64,000 nucleotides of DNA from Methylocaldum sp035627495. Its GTDB lineage: Bacteria; Pseudomonadota; Gammaproteobacteria; Methylococcales; Methylococcaceae. Within the stretch, counting starts at the first letter, position 1, and each line of letters starts with the position of its first letter. The notes under the pieces were generated by a model. The model was given only the letters and a program-made list of their open reading frames with translations, searched no databases and was not told the DNA's origin. Positions 8,709 to 18,406 of this stretch are shown here, piece by piece. The stretch is taken from positions 1 through 64,000 of the forward strand of contig NZ_DASPLO010000197.1 of assembly GCF_035627495.1 (NCBI RefSeq), in the 5' to 3' direction. A program made the position numbers and the translations under genes.

Positions 8709-9908
8709 TTACCCAACCCGCTTGATCGGCACCACGTCCGCCCCACGTTTCAGCCCATCCAGGTAATCCGCCCACGCTTGCATCATCTTCCGGCGTTCAA
8801 CCAAGTGCGCCGTCCGGTTGTAAGCTCTACCGTTCGGATCGCGCACGGCATGAGCAAGCTGGTGCTCGATGAAGTCGGGGCGGAAGCCCAAGACTTCATC
8901 AAGTACTGTCCTCGCCATCGCCCGGAAGCCGTGGACGCTCATTTCGTCTTTGCCAAATCCCATGCGCCGCAGCGCCGCGAGTAACGCCATATCTGATATG
9001 GGAGCATCGCCATTAGGTGTCCGAGCGGACGGAAACACGAACCGTCCATGTCCAGTAAGAGGGTGGAGTTCACGCAATATCTCAACGGCTTGAGTCGCCA
9101 GTGGGACAATATGCGGCGTTTTGGTCTTGGTAACGGTGTAACTCCATTCTGCCGCGTCCAGGTCGATATGCGCCCACTCCGCCGCACGAAGCTCTCCGGG
9201 ACGAACGAATACCAGCGGAGCCAACCGCAAGGCGCACTTCACCGGAAATGTGCCTTCGAATGCGTCGATCGCTCGCAACAATTCGCCTACCTTCCTCGGA
9301 TCGGTAACGGCCGCGAAATGTCCGAGCTTTGCGGGCGGAAGTGCGCCTTTCAGGTCGGCGGAAATGTCGCGATCAGCCCGCCCGGTCGCAATGGCGTAAC
9401 GAAAAATCTGCCCGCAGTTCTGTAAAACTCTATGCGCTGTTTCCAGCGCTCGCCCTTCAATTCGGCGCAATACAGCTAGCAGTTCCGGCGCGGTAATTTC
9501 TCGGATCAGCCGTTTTCCGAGCCACGGAAAGATATCTCGTTCCAATCGCCGGATGATTTTATCCGAGTGGCTTTCTGCCCAATTGGGCGCGAACTTTATG
9601 AACCACTCGCGGGCGATAGCCTCGAAGGTTTCGGACTCAGCGGTCTTGATTGCTTTCTTCTCTACTCCAGGATCAACACCTTGGGCAATCCGTCTGCGGG
9701 CCTCATCGCGCTTGCCGCGGGCTTCTTTGAGACTGACATCCGGGTACGCACCAAATGCCAGCGTCTTACGTTTCCTCTCGAAACGGTAATCGAAACGCCA
9801 ATACTTTCCCGCCGGCTTAACCAGCAGGTACAGCCCTTTTTCATCGGCCAGCTTGTAAGGCTTGTCTTTGGCTTTGGCGTTGCGAACGGCGGTATCCGAT
9901 AGCGGCAT
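8709..9908 (-). CDS. P4-type tyrosine integrase
   Basis: 399 residues. The first about 90 residues form the DUF4102 arm-binding domain (LADEKGLYLLVKPAGKYW, LAFGAYPDVSLKEAR), followed by a core-binding region and the catalytic domain with RPGELRAAEW (Arg I), HGFRAMART (His-x-x-Arg) and HQLAHAVRDPNGRAYNR (His and the Tyr nucleophile). This is full length for the family. The gene lies 228 bp from the 3' end of a tRNA-Ala gene, the classical attachment site of this family, and points away from it. It catalyses integration and excision of the element that extends to its left. Confidence 0.92.
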   Translation of the reverse strand: MPLSDTAVRNAKAKDKPYKLADEKGLYLLVKPAGKYWRFDYRFERKRKTLAFGAYPDVSLKEARGKRDEARRRIAQGVDPGVEKKAIKTAESETFEAIAREWFIKFAPNWAESHSDKIIRRLERDIFPWLGKRLIREITAPELLAVLRRIEGRALETAHRVLQNCGQIFRYAIATGRADRDISADLKGALPPAKLGHFAAVTDPRKVGELLRAIDAFEGTFPVKCALRLAPLVFVRPGELRAAEWAHIDLDAAEWSYTVTKTKTPHIVPLATQAVEILRELHPLTGHGRFVFPSARTPNGDAPISDMALLAALRRMGFGKDEMSVHGFRAMARTVLDEVLGFRPDFIEHQLAHAVRDPNGRAYNRTAHLVERRKMMQAWADYLDGLKRGADVVPIKRVG

Positions 9909-10070
9909 GGTTTTCCCCTAGATCAGTTTTGAGCAGGTTCCAGCCCGCGCCACGTCGAGCCTCTGAGCATTATGACGGTACTCGATCCGGTGAGTAGGGC
10001 GGGTTCCGCCAAAAGTACCGACAAGAAAGACGGTATGTCAAGGAATGCTGTAAGACAGTATGAGACATCA

Positions 10071-10104
10071 AAAAACCCGCCATGCCTTGCGTCATGCGGG
10101 TTTT
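10071..10104 (-). terminator. Rho-independent terminator behind tRNA-Ala
   Basis: AAAACCCGCATG-type arms (AAAACCCGCCATG and CATGCGGGTTTT) enclose a short loop, with T/A runs on both sides. It lies about 33 bp past the tRNA 3' end on the minus strand and can also work in the other direction. Confidence 0.75.
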
Positions 10105-10136
10105 GATTCTTTTTGAGATGTCTTGAATTATAAGCT

Positions 10137-10212
10137 TGGTGGACCGGAGGAGGATCGAACTCCCGACCTCTGCATTGCGAACGCAGCGCTCTCCCAGCTG
10201 AGCTACCGGCCC
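10137..10212 (-). tRNA. tRNA-Ala (anticodon CGC)
   Basis: A complete cloverleaf: acceptor arm GGGCCGG/CCGGTCC, D-arm GCTC-AGCTGGGA-GAGC, anticodon stem CTGCG/TGCAG with loop TTCGCAA, T-arm with GTTCGATCC, discriminator A and an encoded CCA. The anticodon CGC reads the GCG alanine codon. Its 3' end faces the integrase gene, so it is the probable attachment site of the element to the left. I found no second copy of the tRNA 3' end in this window. Confidence 0.93.
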
Positions 10213-10486
10213 AAGGGCGACGAAAGGATCAAGTATGATTCTTGGAATACGATACGCTTCGACACCATTCCTCTCAACCCCCGACTTATCCTGTCATTAT
10301 TACATGGATGTCCTTCATTTATCATGACGCCCAGAGGGGCAATGAGTTCAAGTGAGACGAATAAGAACTAAGTTTCCGATTAGGGCTATCACGAACAGTG
10401 TGACCGGGCAATGCGCTGCAGGGTATCCACCCCGCAGGCCCGTCCGATCTTCTTCTTTATAAATCGTAATGCCCCCCACGATAGTC

Positions 10487-13400
10487 TTAGCGTTGTGTAA
10501 TCTGCGCCGGCCCATTGCCTTTCGCGGTGGCCGCGGTGACGGTGTGCGGACCAAGCTCCGGTTGGCCGGAGTAGGCTCGCGCGATCAGCGGCGTCAGCGT
10601 CGGCTCGAGGGATTTGAGCACCTGCACCGGTAGGGCGCTCGTGAAGCGATAGCGTGCTGCTGCTGGTCCAGTCACGTAAGCGGTCACCGTCCCGAAGTGA
10701 CGATCACCCAGCATGAAGGCAAAGGTCGCAGTGCGACTAATGACCTGGGTTGCGATCAGCCGCCCGCCGGGTCCGAAAATCTCGCGCTGATGATCTCCCG
10801 TCCCGGTCTTGCCGGCCATGACGAGAGGCGTACCGGTAGGGTCCTTGTACACGCCCTTGACCCGTGCCGCGGTGCCGCGCTCGACGACGTCGATCAGGGC
10901 ACTGCGCGCGGCTGCCGCCACCTCCGGCGACAACACCCGTCTGCCTTGTGCCTGCGTCAGCTGCATGAGCGTCTCGTAAGGCGTATCCGCTGCGAAGTGC
11001 AGGGCGTCGAAGCGCATCATCGGGAGGCGCGTGCCATCGTTCAACAGGATGCCCATCAATTCGGCGAGTGCGGCCGGACGGTCTCCCGAGGCGCCGATGG
11101 CGCTGGCATAGGAAGGCGTCAGACCCCCGAAGGGGTAACCGAGCCGTTTCCACGCCCGGTGGATTTGGGCAAAAGCCTCGTATTCGAGCAGGGTTCGAAT
11201 GCGCTTGTCTTGCGCCTGGCGGCGGCTGGTTTTGAATAGCCAGCGATACACCTGTTGACGCTCCTGTGCGCTAGCACCGATGACCTCGCCGAGGGTGGCG
11301 TTCGGGTGCTCGACCAGATAGCTCACCAACCAAAGCTCAAGGGGGTGGATACGCGCGATATACCCGCGATCCTGCAGGTCGAAGCGCTCCTTGGAGTATT
11401 TTTCATAAAGGTCCGTGATGTCTTCGGCGGAGAGGCCCTGGCCTACATGGTGTGCCTGTAAATAGTCCCGAAGAGCGGCGGCGTCATGATGCGGATAGAC
11501 CGAGCGGTATACGGTGGCTAGGCGTTTGGGAACGGGATGCACACTCCCGGTAAGGAGGTCCAGGGCTTCCTGCTGGGTTTTGTTCCGGTACTTGGCATAA
11601 AAGCGGCGCAGATACGCTTTCCCTTCCTGGTCCGCGAAGTGCTCCAGATATTGCCGGCGCTTCCCGCTGTCCTCCGCATCCATCCAGCGTGCCACGCCCT
11701 CGGGCTTATACAGGTGATGGTAGACGACGTCGCGCATGAGCCGGATGAAGACCAAGTTCACCGATTCCTGCAGAGCCTCGCGCAGGGACATCGTCCGGCC
11801 ATTATCTTCCTTCTTGAAATTGACAAAGGTGTGGAGCCCGCCACCCGTGAAAAAGGCCTCCCCGGGGCTGGCCGAGTAGCGGCGCTCCAGGGCCGCCTCC
11901 AGTACTGCTGACAGCCCGATCTTGCGGTTCGCAAGGAGCTGATCGATTACCCACCGCGACAGGTGATCGCGTGGGTGGATCTCCATCCTGCGCAAGGTCT
12001 CACTCGATTGTCCGGCATACTGGTCATAGAGTTCCGCAATGATCTCCAGGTAATGCACCAGGGTGCGCAGCTTGGCGGTCGAGCCGAGGTCCAGCCGGAT
12101 GCCCTCGTTCACATCGAGCGGCTGCTCATTGTTGTCGGCCTGCACCCGCAGCAGGTTTCCTTGGCTGCTGCGTTCGTAGAGGACGAGGCTGTAGATGATC
12201 TCGCCAAAGTCATTGTCGGTGCTGAGGAGCCGGAAACCCAAAACGCCCGCGGCACGCGCCTGCTCGGGATCGCGCAGCCTGTGCAAAGCCTCGGCTACCG
12301 CCTGCTGGATGCCCCGGTCGATGGTCGACCGCGCGGTCAGGTCTAACCGGTCAAGGTCGTAAATCCGGCTCACACCTAACGCAGTGGCAAGCCGGGCGCG
12401 CAATACGCTTTCGGTCTTGCGATCGATGAAGGGGGCCGTGGACGTGAGGCTGGGCGGCACGCTCATACCGCCTGGCACTCGCAGCGCAGCATCGCGTAGT
12501 GCCGCTGGGATGACCCCGTGCGCGGCCAGCACGCGCAGGTGGCTGTCGGCCAGCGTCTCCAGGGCGGCACGCCCTCCCAGGAGATAGTACGCAGGGCGAC
12601 GTTGCGCCAGCAGGAGGCACAGCACCTGGCGATAGGCCAGCGCCTGTTCCGCGGTGACTCCCTCGCCGGTGTAAATGTTCGCGGCGCTGAGCAAGTGGTT
12701 CACCGCAGCAAAATCCGATCCGAACCAGGCCAACAAACCGTCGCCGAGTCCATGTACCTCGCCGGATTCCGGTGCGGCGGCGAGCGGCATGGAATTCAGG
12801 TAGGCCTGAGCGATGGCACGCCGCGCCTTCCTGGTGTCGGGGCCCCAGAGGTAAGCGCGCAGGGAGGCGCTGCTCATCTGCCGCAGCTTTTCCTCGGGGG
12901 AGTCCGTGCGGCCACCGGGGGAATGGCGGTATTTCTCCATCTGAGTGGCGAGGGTACTGCCGCCGGCAACGTTGATGTTGGCCCCGAGCTTACGCGCGAT
13001 TAGCTCCATGGCCGCCCGTGCGAAGCGGTCCCACTCGACCGCAGGATTGAGGTGCGGGTAACGGTCATCGAGCAACTCCCGATTCTCGATGAAGAGTAAC
13101 GTTTTGATCACCAAAGGCGGGATGGCGTCGAAGTCAGGATAGATCCGTGTGGGATAGGCCTTATCAAACAGGACTTCGTCATCGCGATCGAGCATCTTGA
13201 GACCGGCCTGGGTCTTCTCGAAATAGGTGGCGTAAAAGCCCCTGTCCACCGCACGCAGCAACTCCGGCGAGAACCGTGCCTGCGCGGTTATGGAGAAGCC
13301 GAGGTTCCGGAGACGCTGCTGAAAGCTCGGAAGGGCAGTGTACCCGAGCCGCTCATCGTATGGCCCGGCGCTCGGATAGCGGATGGCGGGGCTACCTCCC

Positions 13401-13564
13401 GGCTCCACCCGGAAGCGCAGCTGCTCGTCAATCGAGGAGAAATAGCGCGCTTGGAAATCCGATGTCTTGATTTCCTTGACGGTATAAATGGCACTTAGCG
13501 CCAGCATTGCCGCGGCCGTGCTCCAAACCGTGATCCTGAACAGTACGCCGCCGAGTTCGCTCAT
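10487..13564 (-). CDS. Class A penicillin-binding protein (GT51 + transpeptidase), large divergent form
   Basis: 1025 residues, longer than the usual 750-850 of class A enzymes. An N-terminal membrane anchor (about residues 8-28) is followed by a glycosyltransferase-51 domain with the catalytic-type Glu in FIENRELL (E160) and GGSTLATQMEK, then a long linker and a transpeptidase domain with the active serine in GSTAK (about S495, K498) and KTGTG (about K919). It should polymerise and cross-link peptidoglycan at the inner membrane. The GT51 motif FIENRELLDD departs from the common EDRRFW form, and the region between the two domains and inside the transpeptidase carries helical insertions (residues about 560-800). 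It stands alone, so its partner is unknown. Confidence 0.85.
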   Translation of the reverse strand: MSELGGVLFRITVWSTAAAMLALSAIYTVKEIKTSDFQARYFSSIDEQLRFRVEPGGSPAIRYPSAGPYDERLGYTALPSFQQRLRNLGFSITAQARFSPELLRAVDRGFYATYFEKTQAGLKMLDRDDEVLFDKAYPTRIYPDFDAIPPLVIKTLLFIENRELLDDRYPHLNPAVEWDRFARAAMELIARKLGANINVAGGSTLATQMEKYRHSPGGRTDSPEEKLRQMSSASLRAYLWGPDTRKARRAIAQAYLNSMPLAAAPESGEVHGLGDGLLAWFGSDFAAVNHLLSAANIYTGEGVTAEQALAYRQVLCLLLAQRRPAYYLLGGRAALETLADSHLRVLAAHGVIPAALRDAALRVPGGMSVPPSLTSTAPFIDRKTESVLRARLATALGVSRIYDLDRLDLTARSTIDRGIQQAVAEALHRLRDPEQARAAGVLGFRLLSTDNDFGEIIYSLVLYERSSQGNLLRVQADNNEQPLDVNEGIRLDLGSTAKLRTLVHYLEIIAELYDQYAGQSSETLRRMEIHPRDHLSRWVIDQLLANRKIGLSAVLEAALERRYSASPGEAFFTGGGLHTFVNFKKEDNGRTMSLREALQESVNLVFIRLMRDVVYHHLYKPEGVARWMDAEDSGKRRQYLEHFADQEGKAYLRRFYAKYRNKTQQEALDLLTGSVHPVPKRLATVYRSVYPHHDAAALRDYLQAHHVGQGLSAEDITDLYEKYSKERFDLQDRGYIARIHPLELWLVSYLVEHPNATLGEVIGASAQERQQVYRWLFKTSRRQAQDKRIRTLLEYEAFAQIHRAWKRLGYPFGGLTPSYASAIGASGDRPAALAELMGILLNDGTRLPMMRFDALHFAADTPYETLMQLTQAQGRRVLSPEVAAAARSALIDVVERGTAARVKGVYKDPTGTPLVMAGKTGTGDHQREIFGPGGRLIATQVISRTATFAFMLGDRHFGTVTAYVTGPAAARYRFTSALPVQVLKSLEPTLTPLIARAYSGQPELGPHTVTAATAKGNGPAQITQR

Positions 13565-13825
13565 ATAAGCAAAAGGCCCTCCCGCCTCCCCGAAGAATTA
13601 ACCGCAATAATAGACCCAAACAGAGCATCGCGAATTTCGGACGCGCCCCACGATTGCTAGATAAATTTCCATTCGACGCCAATGGGGTCCGAGGTAGAGT
13701 CTATGGAAGTGCTGCGTTTTGTTTCCTGTGGTCATGTTAGCCGCCTCCCGGTCAGCCTGCAGCCTTGCGGCTATTTGCAATCTGCCGGTTCAGTCAATCA
13801 TTCACCTCCGCTTTCTCAACCGAAT

Positions 13826-14515
13826 CTACGCCGGCTGCCAGTCGGCGTTGATTTTACCGTCAACAAGGCCGATGCGCCGGTCGGCGGCCGCGGCGAACGA
13901 GGCGTCGTGCGTCACGGCGACCACCGTCTTGCCCATCTGGTGAGCCAGGTCGTGCAGAATCTGCCGCACCGTGCCGCCCGATACCGAGTCGAGATTGCCG
14001 GTCGGCTCATCGGCCAGAACGATCAGGGGGTCGTTGGCCAGCGCGCGAGCGATGGCGACGCGTTGGCGCTGGCCCCCCGAAAGTTGGTGCGGATATTTTG
14101 CGCTTTGATCGGCGACGCCCAGCCGAGCCAGCAACTCCATGCCGCGCGAACGGGCGGCTGCCTCGCCGAGCTTGCCGAGCCGCCGCATCGGCAGCGTAAC
14201 GTTGTCGAGCACCGAGAACTCGGCGAGCAGGAAATGGAACTGAAATACGAATCCCAGTTTCTCCAGCCGGCGGTTCGCCAACTCGTCCTCGCCGTACGCC
14301 GAAGTATCCTCGCCGTCGAGCCACACCCGTCCCGACGTCGGGACATCGAGCAGACCGAGCAGATAGAGCAGCGAGGACTTGCCGGAACCGGAAGGCCCCA
14401 TGATGCAGACGAACTCGCCCTGCTCGATCTCGAGGTTGATGTCGTCCACCAGAGTCACCGGCACTTCCCCGGCCAGCGTGCGCACCAGGTGTTCGGCGCG
14501 CAGGACCGCCGTCAT
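13826..14515 (-). CDS. MacB/LolD-type ABC transporter ATPase
   Basis: 229 residues from ATG 14515; the frame is open to 14971 but upstream it overlaps the permease in another frame. Walker A GPSGSGKSS, Q-loop FVFQFHFLL, signature LSGGQRQRV, Walker B LIVLADEPTGNLD and H-loop VVAVTHD are all present, as in LolD and the MacB ATPase. The start overlaps the permease stop by 4 bp, so the order adaptor-permease-ATPase is one operon read on the minus strand. It powers a mechanotransmission-type exporter. Confidence 0.92.
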   Translation of the reverse strand: MTAVLRAEHLVRTLAGEVPVTLVDDINLEIEQGEFVCIMGPSGSGKSSLLYLLGLLDVPTSGRVWLDGEDTSAYGEDELANRRLEKLGFVFQFHFLLAEFSVLDNVTLPMRRLGKLGEAAARSRGMELLARLGVADQSAKYPHQLSGGQRQRVAIARALANDPLIVLADEPTGNLDSVSGGTVRQILHDLAHQMGKTVVAVTHDASFAAAADRRIGLVDGKINADWQPA

Positions 14516-15756
14516 GCGGCGCCCCGCAGAATCTCCACCGGATGCACGCGGCCCGCGCGGCGCGCCGGGAGATAGGCGGCGAGAATGCACGAGACGAGTG
14601 CAAAGGCGGTGGCGAGGGCGAATTGTTCCGGCCCCCACCAAATCGGCATCTGCACTTTTTCCGTGACTCCCGGCGGCCTGAACTCGATCGTCGAGAGTAC
14701 CTTCATGAGTCCGGCTCCCAAGGCCAGGCCGAATACGCTGCCCACGACGCCGATGATGATCCCTTCGAGCAGGAAGATGAGCCGCACGTCGCGGGCGTGA
14801 AAGCCCATGGACTTCAAGATCGCGATATCGCGGGTTTTTTCCAGCACGATGGTCGACAGGGTGTTGTATATGCCGAAGGACGCCACGATGAGGATCGCCG
14901 ACACCACGCTGTACATGATGATGTTGCGTACGATCAGCACGCTCAAGATGTCCTCGGAGGCTTCGATCCACGACACCGATTTGTAGCCGGCGACGGCTTC
15001 GATGCGCTGGGCGGCATCGCGGGCCGCGTAGGGGTCGTCGAGCTGGATGATCAAGCGGTTGACCCGATTGGGCCGGTCGAACATCACCTGCGCGCGCTTC
15101 AGCAAGGTGAACGTCTGGGTCTCGTCATAATTCGCGTTGCCGGTGCGGAAGATGCCGACCACTTTCATCGGGCGGCTGGCGCCGCTCGCGGCCACCACGT
15201 TCACGTTGCGGCCCAGGCCGAGGTTGAATTTCTGCGCCAGCCCCATGCCGATCACGATTCCGTTCGGGTTGGCCGCGAGCGCGTCGAGCGAGCCTTCGAT
15301 CATCTTCTCCTGGATCGTGGACACCGTTTTCATCTTGTCCGGCACCACGCCTGAGAGGGTGACGCTTTCCTGCCGGCCGGCGAAGACGAGCACGGCCGAG
15401 CCGACAAGTACCGGCGCAACCCGCAGCCCGGGCAAGGACTCGATGAACTCGAGCTTCTCGCGGTAACCGCGGATGCCGCGCGTCTCCGTCTGCGGCTTGA
15501 CGTTGCTGACCCACACCGCGCCGCTCGCCCAGCGCAGCTCCGCCGGCTGCGTCCGGGGTAAGCGGTATTCGTCGTAGACCGTTATATGCGGGCTGTTGTC
15601 GATGAGACGCTTGATGAAGTCCTTCTCGGAACCGCGCATCAGGGACGACACCGCCAGGAAGAAGGCGACACCGAGGATGACCCCGGTGAGCGATACGAGG
15701 GTCTGGCGCTTGCGGCCGGTAAGGTGCGTCAGTGCCACCTGGAGCTGGATGCGCAT
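14512..15756 (-). CDS. MacB/FtsX-type ABC transporter permease
   Basis: 414 residues starting at MRIQLQVALTHL (ATG 15756), whose first base shares the adaptor stop (TGATG). The layout is one N-terminal membrane helix (about 20-42), a large periplasmic MacB_PCD domain (about 45-260) and three C-terminal membrane helices (from VSAILIVASFGIYNTL on). An FtsX-like core with the coupling segment KTRDIAILKSMG is visible, as in MacB, LolC/E and DevC. With its adaptor and ATPase it probably exports a lipid-like molecule, peptide or drug; the substrate cannot be told from sequence. Confidence 0.88.
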   Translation of the reverse strand: MRIQLQVALTHLTGRKRQTLVSLTGVILGVAFFLAVSSLMRGSEKDFIKRLIDNSPHITVYDEYRLPRTQPAELRWASGAVWVSNVKPQTETRGIRGYREKLEFIESLPGLRVAPVLVGSAVLVFAGRQESVTLSGVVPDKMKTVSTIQEKMIEGSLDALAANPNGIVIGMGLAQKFNLGLGRNVNVVAASGASRPMKVVGIFRTGNANYDETQTFTLLKRAQVMFDRPNRVNRLIIQLDDPYAARDAAQRIEAVAGYKSVSWIEASEDILSVLIVRNIIMYSVVSAILIVASFGIYNTLSTIVLEKTRDIAILKSMGFHARDVRLIFLLEGIIIGVVGSVFGLALGAGLMKVLSTIEFRPPGVTEKVQMPIWWGPEQFALATAFALVSCILAAYLPARRAGRVHPVEILRGAA

Positions 15757-16775
15757 CAGGACACCGGCGCGGGAGATGACGAGTGGATACGGGCGGCGCG
15801 GCCCTCGCGAAGGTTTTCCGAAGGCGTCTTCACGACCTGGGTATCCGGCGAGAGTCCCTCGATGATTTCGGTACGAACGGCGCCGGCCACTCCGGTGCGT
15901 ACCGGCTGCCGGCGGAGCCTCCCGTCCGATACGACCCATACGACACCGTTCTGAACGGCGGTGGACGGTATCAGCAGGGCGTTTTTCCGTTCGGAAACGA
16001 TTAGGTTGGCATCGACCGTCATGCCCACTTGCAACTTCTCCGGGTCGGCGAGCCGGATGCGAACCCGATAACTGCGTGCGATCGGGTCGCCCTTGGGCGT
16101 GATTTCTTGCACTTCGCCGTCAAACACTTGGTTTGGCAGGGCGTCGGCGTGCAGTAGCGCCTTCTGCCCCACCTGCACCCGCGGAATGTCTTCTTCATCC
16201 ACCTCGGCGGTGACGCGCAAGGGCGCGCAGCAGGAAAGATAGAACACGGCTTGCCCTACGGGAATAAACTGACCAACCTCCCCGTCGCGCCGGATGATCA
16301 GGCCGTCGGCGGGCGCCGTGAGGATCATGAAGTCGCGCTGGGCACTGGCGCGCTTCAGCGCCGCCTCGGCCGCTTCCAGATCCGAGCGCGCCCGGTCCAG
16401 TTCGACTTTGGCCAAGACGTTGCGATGCACCAGTTCCTGCAAGCGCTGATAGTGTGTGCGCGCGAACCGCGCACGCGCGGCCAGTTCCTTGACGATATTA
16501 CTCAAATCCGAATCGTCGAGGCGGGCAAGTACCTGTCCCTTGCGCACTCGGCTCCCCTCGTCGACATTGAGTTCGATCAAGTGCCCGGCCTGCCGCGGCG
16601 CGATCGGCAGCATGACCGATGGTTCCACGGTGCCGGTCGCGTAAATCGCCTCCACTGCCGGACCGCGCGTCGGTGCCACGACGGTGACGGCGACAGGCCC
16701 CTCGCGCCACCAGAAAATTCCGCCGGCTGCGGCAAGCACGCCGATGGCGAGCGTCCAAATCCATTTTTTTGGCAT
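15756..16775 (-). CDS. Periplasmic adaptor (HlyD/MacA family)
   Basis: 339 residues. An N-terminal membrane anchor (about residues 7-22, WTLAIGVLAAAGGIFWW) is followed by the biotinyl-lipoyl-like half IELNVDEGSRVRKGQVLARLDDSD, a helical hairpin (about 90-150), the second lipoyl half and a beta-barrel domain with VGMTVDANLIVSE. This is the fusion protein that joins the MacB-like permease to an outer-membrane channel such as TolC. No outer-membrane factor is encoded beside it. First gene of the three-gene operon. Confidence 0.88.
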   Translation of the reverse strand: MPKKWIWTLAIGVLAAAGGIFWWREGPVAVTVVAPTRGPAVEAIYATGTVEPSVMLPIAPRQAGHLIELNVDEGSRVRKGQVLARLDDSDLSNIVKELAARARFARTHYQRLQELVHRNVLAKVELDRARSDLEAAEAALKRASAQRDFMILTAPADGLIIRRDGEVGQFIPVGQAVFYLSCCAPLRVTAEVDEEDIPRVQVGQKALLHADALPNQVFDGEVQEITPKGDPIARSYRVRIRLADPEKLQVGMTVDANLIVSERKNALLIPSTAVQNGVVWVVSDGRLRRQPVRTGVAGAVRTEIIEGLSPDTQVVKTPSENLREGRAARIHSSSPAPVS

Positions 16776-17296
16776 TATTTTTTAAGGCAGCAACTGGTGT
16801 TGCCGATTGAGAAGGACATCGCTGTCATCGCTGTCATCGCTGTCATCGCTGCATCGTGGAATAAGGCTTAGTAAAGCATCGAGCCAGATCAATGTGCTTC
16901 GATACTCGACTTATCCACCTCCCGCTTTTTCTGACGGAACACGATGGTCCATTCAAGGCGATTTCGGAATCAAGAGGAGTAGGCAGTTTATGTTAGCTAC
17001 AGGCGAGAAGGCACGCGCAAAACGACTCGATGCCCAAGTGGTCCTTCGATGACCGTCATATCGGCTGACGAACTAGGAAAGCCCCCGCAGCGAGATAGGC
17101 TTCTGCTGCAAGCATCTATGATGTCACGGCAATATCGCGGTTTCAATGACTCGGTTTCTTATTTCTCAGCCGTTCTCCATATCAATGGATCATAGGGGCG
17201 GGCGCTAATCACTTTGTTTTCCAGAGCGTCTGCTTTTGGCGGGCAAGCGCCCTTTCGCTTAGGGCAGAGGCTGATCTTCGCGGGCTTCGTATAGGG
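16776..17296. other. Intergenic region with a short tandem repeat
   Basis: At about 16824-16853 a 9-bp unit (GCTGTCATC) is repeated three to four times just upstream of the adaptor gene. The rest shows no supported gene; a 20-codon frame at 16990-17052 has AGAGGAG 13 bases upstream but no recognisable product. Confidence 0.4.
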
Positions 17297-18406
17297 TTAG
17301 CCCTGCGTGAACAGGTCCAATTGTCCCGTTACCGGACGCTGCGCATTTTCCAGGATTGAAAAGCTGACGCCTAGCAGCCGGACCTTACGGCTGCCGGCTT
17401 CGGTGCGGTCGAGGAGTTCGGCGAGATGGGGGAGGACATCGCGGGTCTCGCAGATGGGGCGGCCCAAGGTTCGGGCGCGGGTGACCTGTTCGAAGTCGTC
17501 GTATTTGACCTTAACGGTCAGCGCGCTGGCCTGGAGTCCGTGCCGGGCGAGTTTCTTCAGGACACCCTCGGCCAGTTTGGCCAGGTGCTCGCGCATTTCG
17601 GTTTTGTCCGACAGGTCGGCGGGAAAGGTCGTTTCCGCACCCCAGGATTTCCTGGGACGATTGGGGATGACCGGCCGCTCGTCGATGCCGCGGGCGATCC
17701 GGTAGTAGTACGCGCCGGCCTTGCCGAACTGCTGTGTCAATGTGGCCAGCGGCAGGCGCTCCAAGTCACGGCCACAGTGGATGCCGAGTGCGAGCATCTT
17801 CGCTTCGGTGGCTTTGCCGATGCCGTGGAAAGCGCCAATAGGCAGTTCCGCAATGACGGTTCGCCCCTGCTCCGGCGGAATCAGGCAAAGTCCGTCGGGT
17901 TTGTGGCGGTCGGAGGCAATCTTGGCGAGGAACTTGTTGTAAGAGACCCCTGCGGAGGCGGTGAGGTGAGTCAATTCCCGGATGCGGCGCTTGATCTCCT
18001 CGGCCATCCGCGTGGCAGAGCCTTGGAAAAGCGAGCTAGCCGTGACATCCAGATAGGCTTCGTCCAGGGAAATGGCTTCGACTTGATCCGTGACGTCCTG
18101 GAAGATGGCGCGAATGTCGGTCGAGACCGCCCGATACACTTCGAACCGGGGTCGGAGGAACACCGCTTTGGAACACAGCCGGTAAGCCTTAGCCGCGGAC
18201 ATGGCCGAGCGGATACCGAACGCCCGCGCCTCATAGCTGCACGTCGCCACCACCCCGCGCGAGTTCGGGGCACCGCCGACCACCACGGGTTTGCCCCGGA
18301 GTTCTGGAAAGTCCCGCTGCTCCACCGCCGCATAGAAGGCATCCATGTCGATGTGGATGATCTTTCGGGGGCGCTGGGCTGGCGGGACTTGATTAGAACC
18401 ATTCAC
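17297..18406 (-). CDS. dinB: DNA polymerase IV (Y-family)
   Basis: 369 residues if GTG 18406 is the start; the frame is open to 18475 with residues unlike the family. Y-family motifs are clear: IIHIDMDAFYAAVEQRD with the first catalytic Asp, SYEARAFGIRSAMS, AISLDEAYLDVT with the catalytic Asp-Glu pair, and AGVSYNKFLAKIASD. A helix-hairpin-helix segment (LPIGAFHGIGKATEAKM) and the C-terminal little-finger domain follow. The enzyme copies damaged DNA with low fidelity. I see no clear LexA box upstream. Length agrees with the family. Confidence 0.92.
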   Translation of the reverse strand: MNGSNQVPPAQRPRKIIHIDMDAFYAAVEQRDFPELRGKPVVVGGAPNSRGVVATCSYEARAFGIRSAMSAAKAYRLCSKAVFLRPRFEVYRAVSTDIRAIFQDVTDQVEAISLDEAYLDVTASSLFQGSATRMAEEIKRRIRELTHLTASAGVSYNKFLAKIASDRHKPDGLCLIPPEQGRTVIAELPIGAFHGIGKATEAKMLALGIHCGRDLERLPLATLTQQFGKAGAYYYRIARGIDERPVIPNRPRKSWGAETTFPADLSDKTEMREHLAKLAEGVLKKLARHGLQASALTVKVKYDDFEQVTRARTLGRPICETRDVLPHLAELLDRTEAGSRKVRLLGVSFSILENAQRPVTGQLDLFTQG

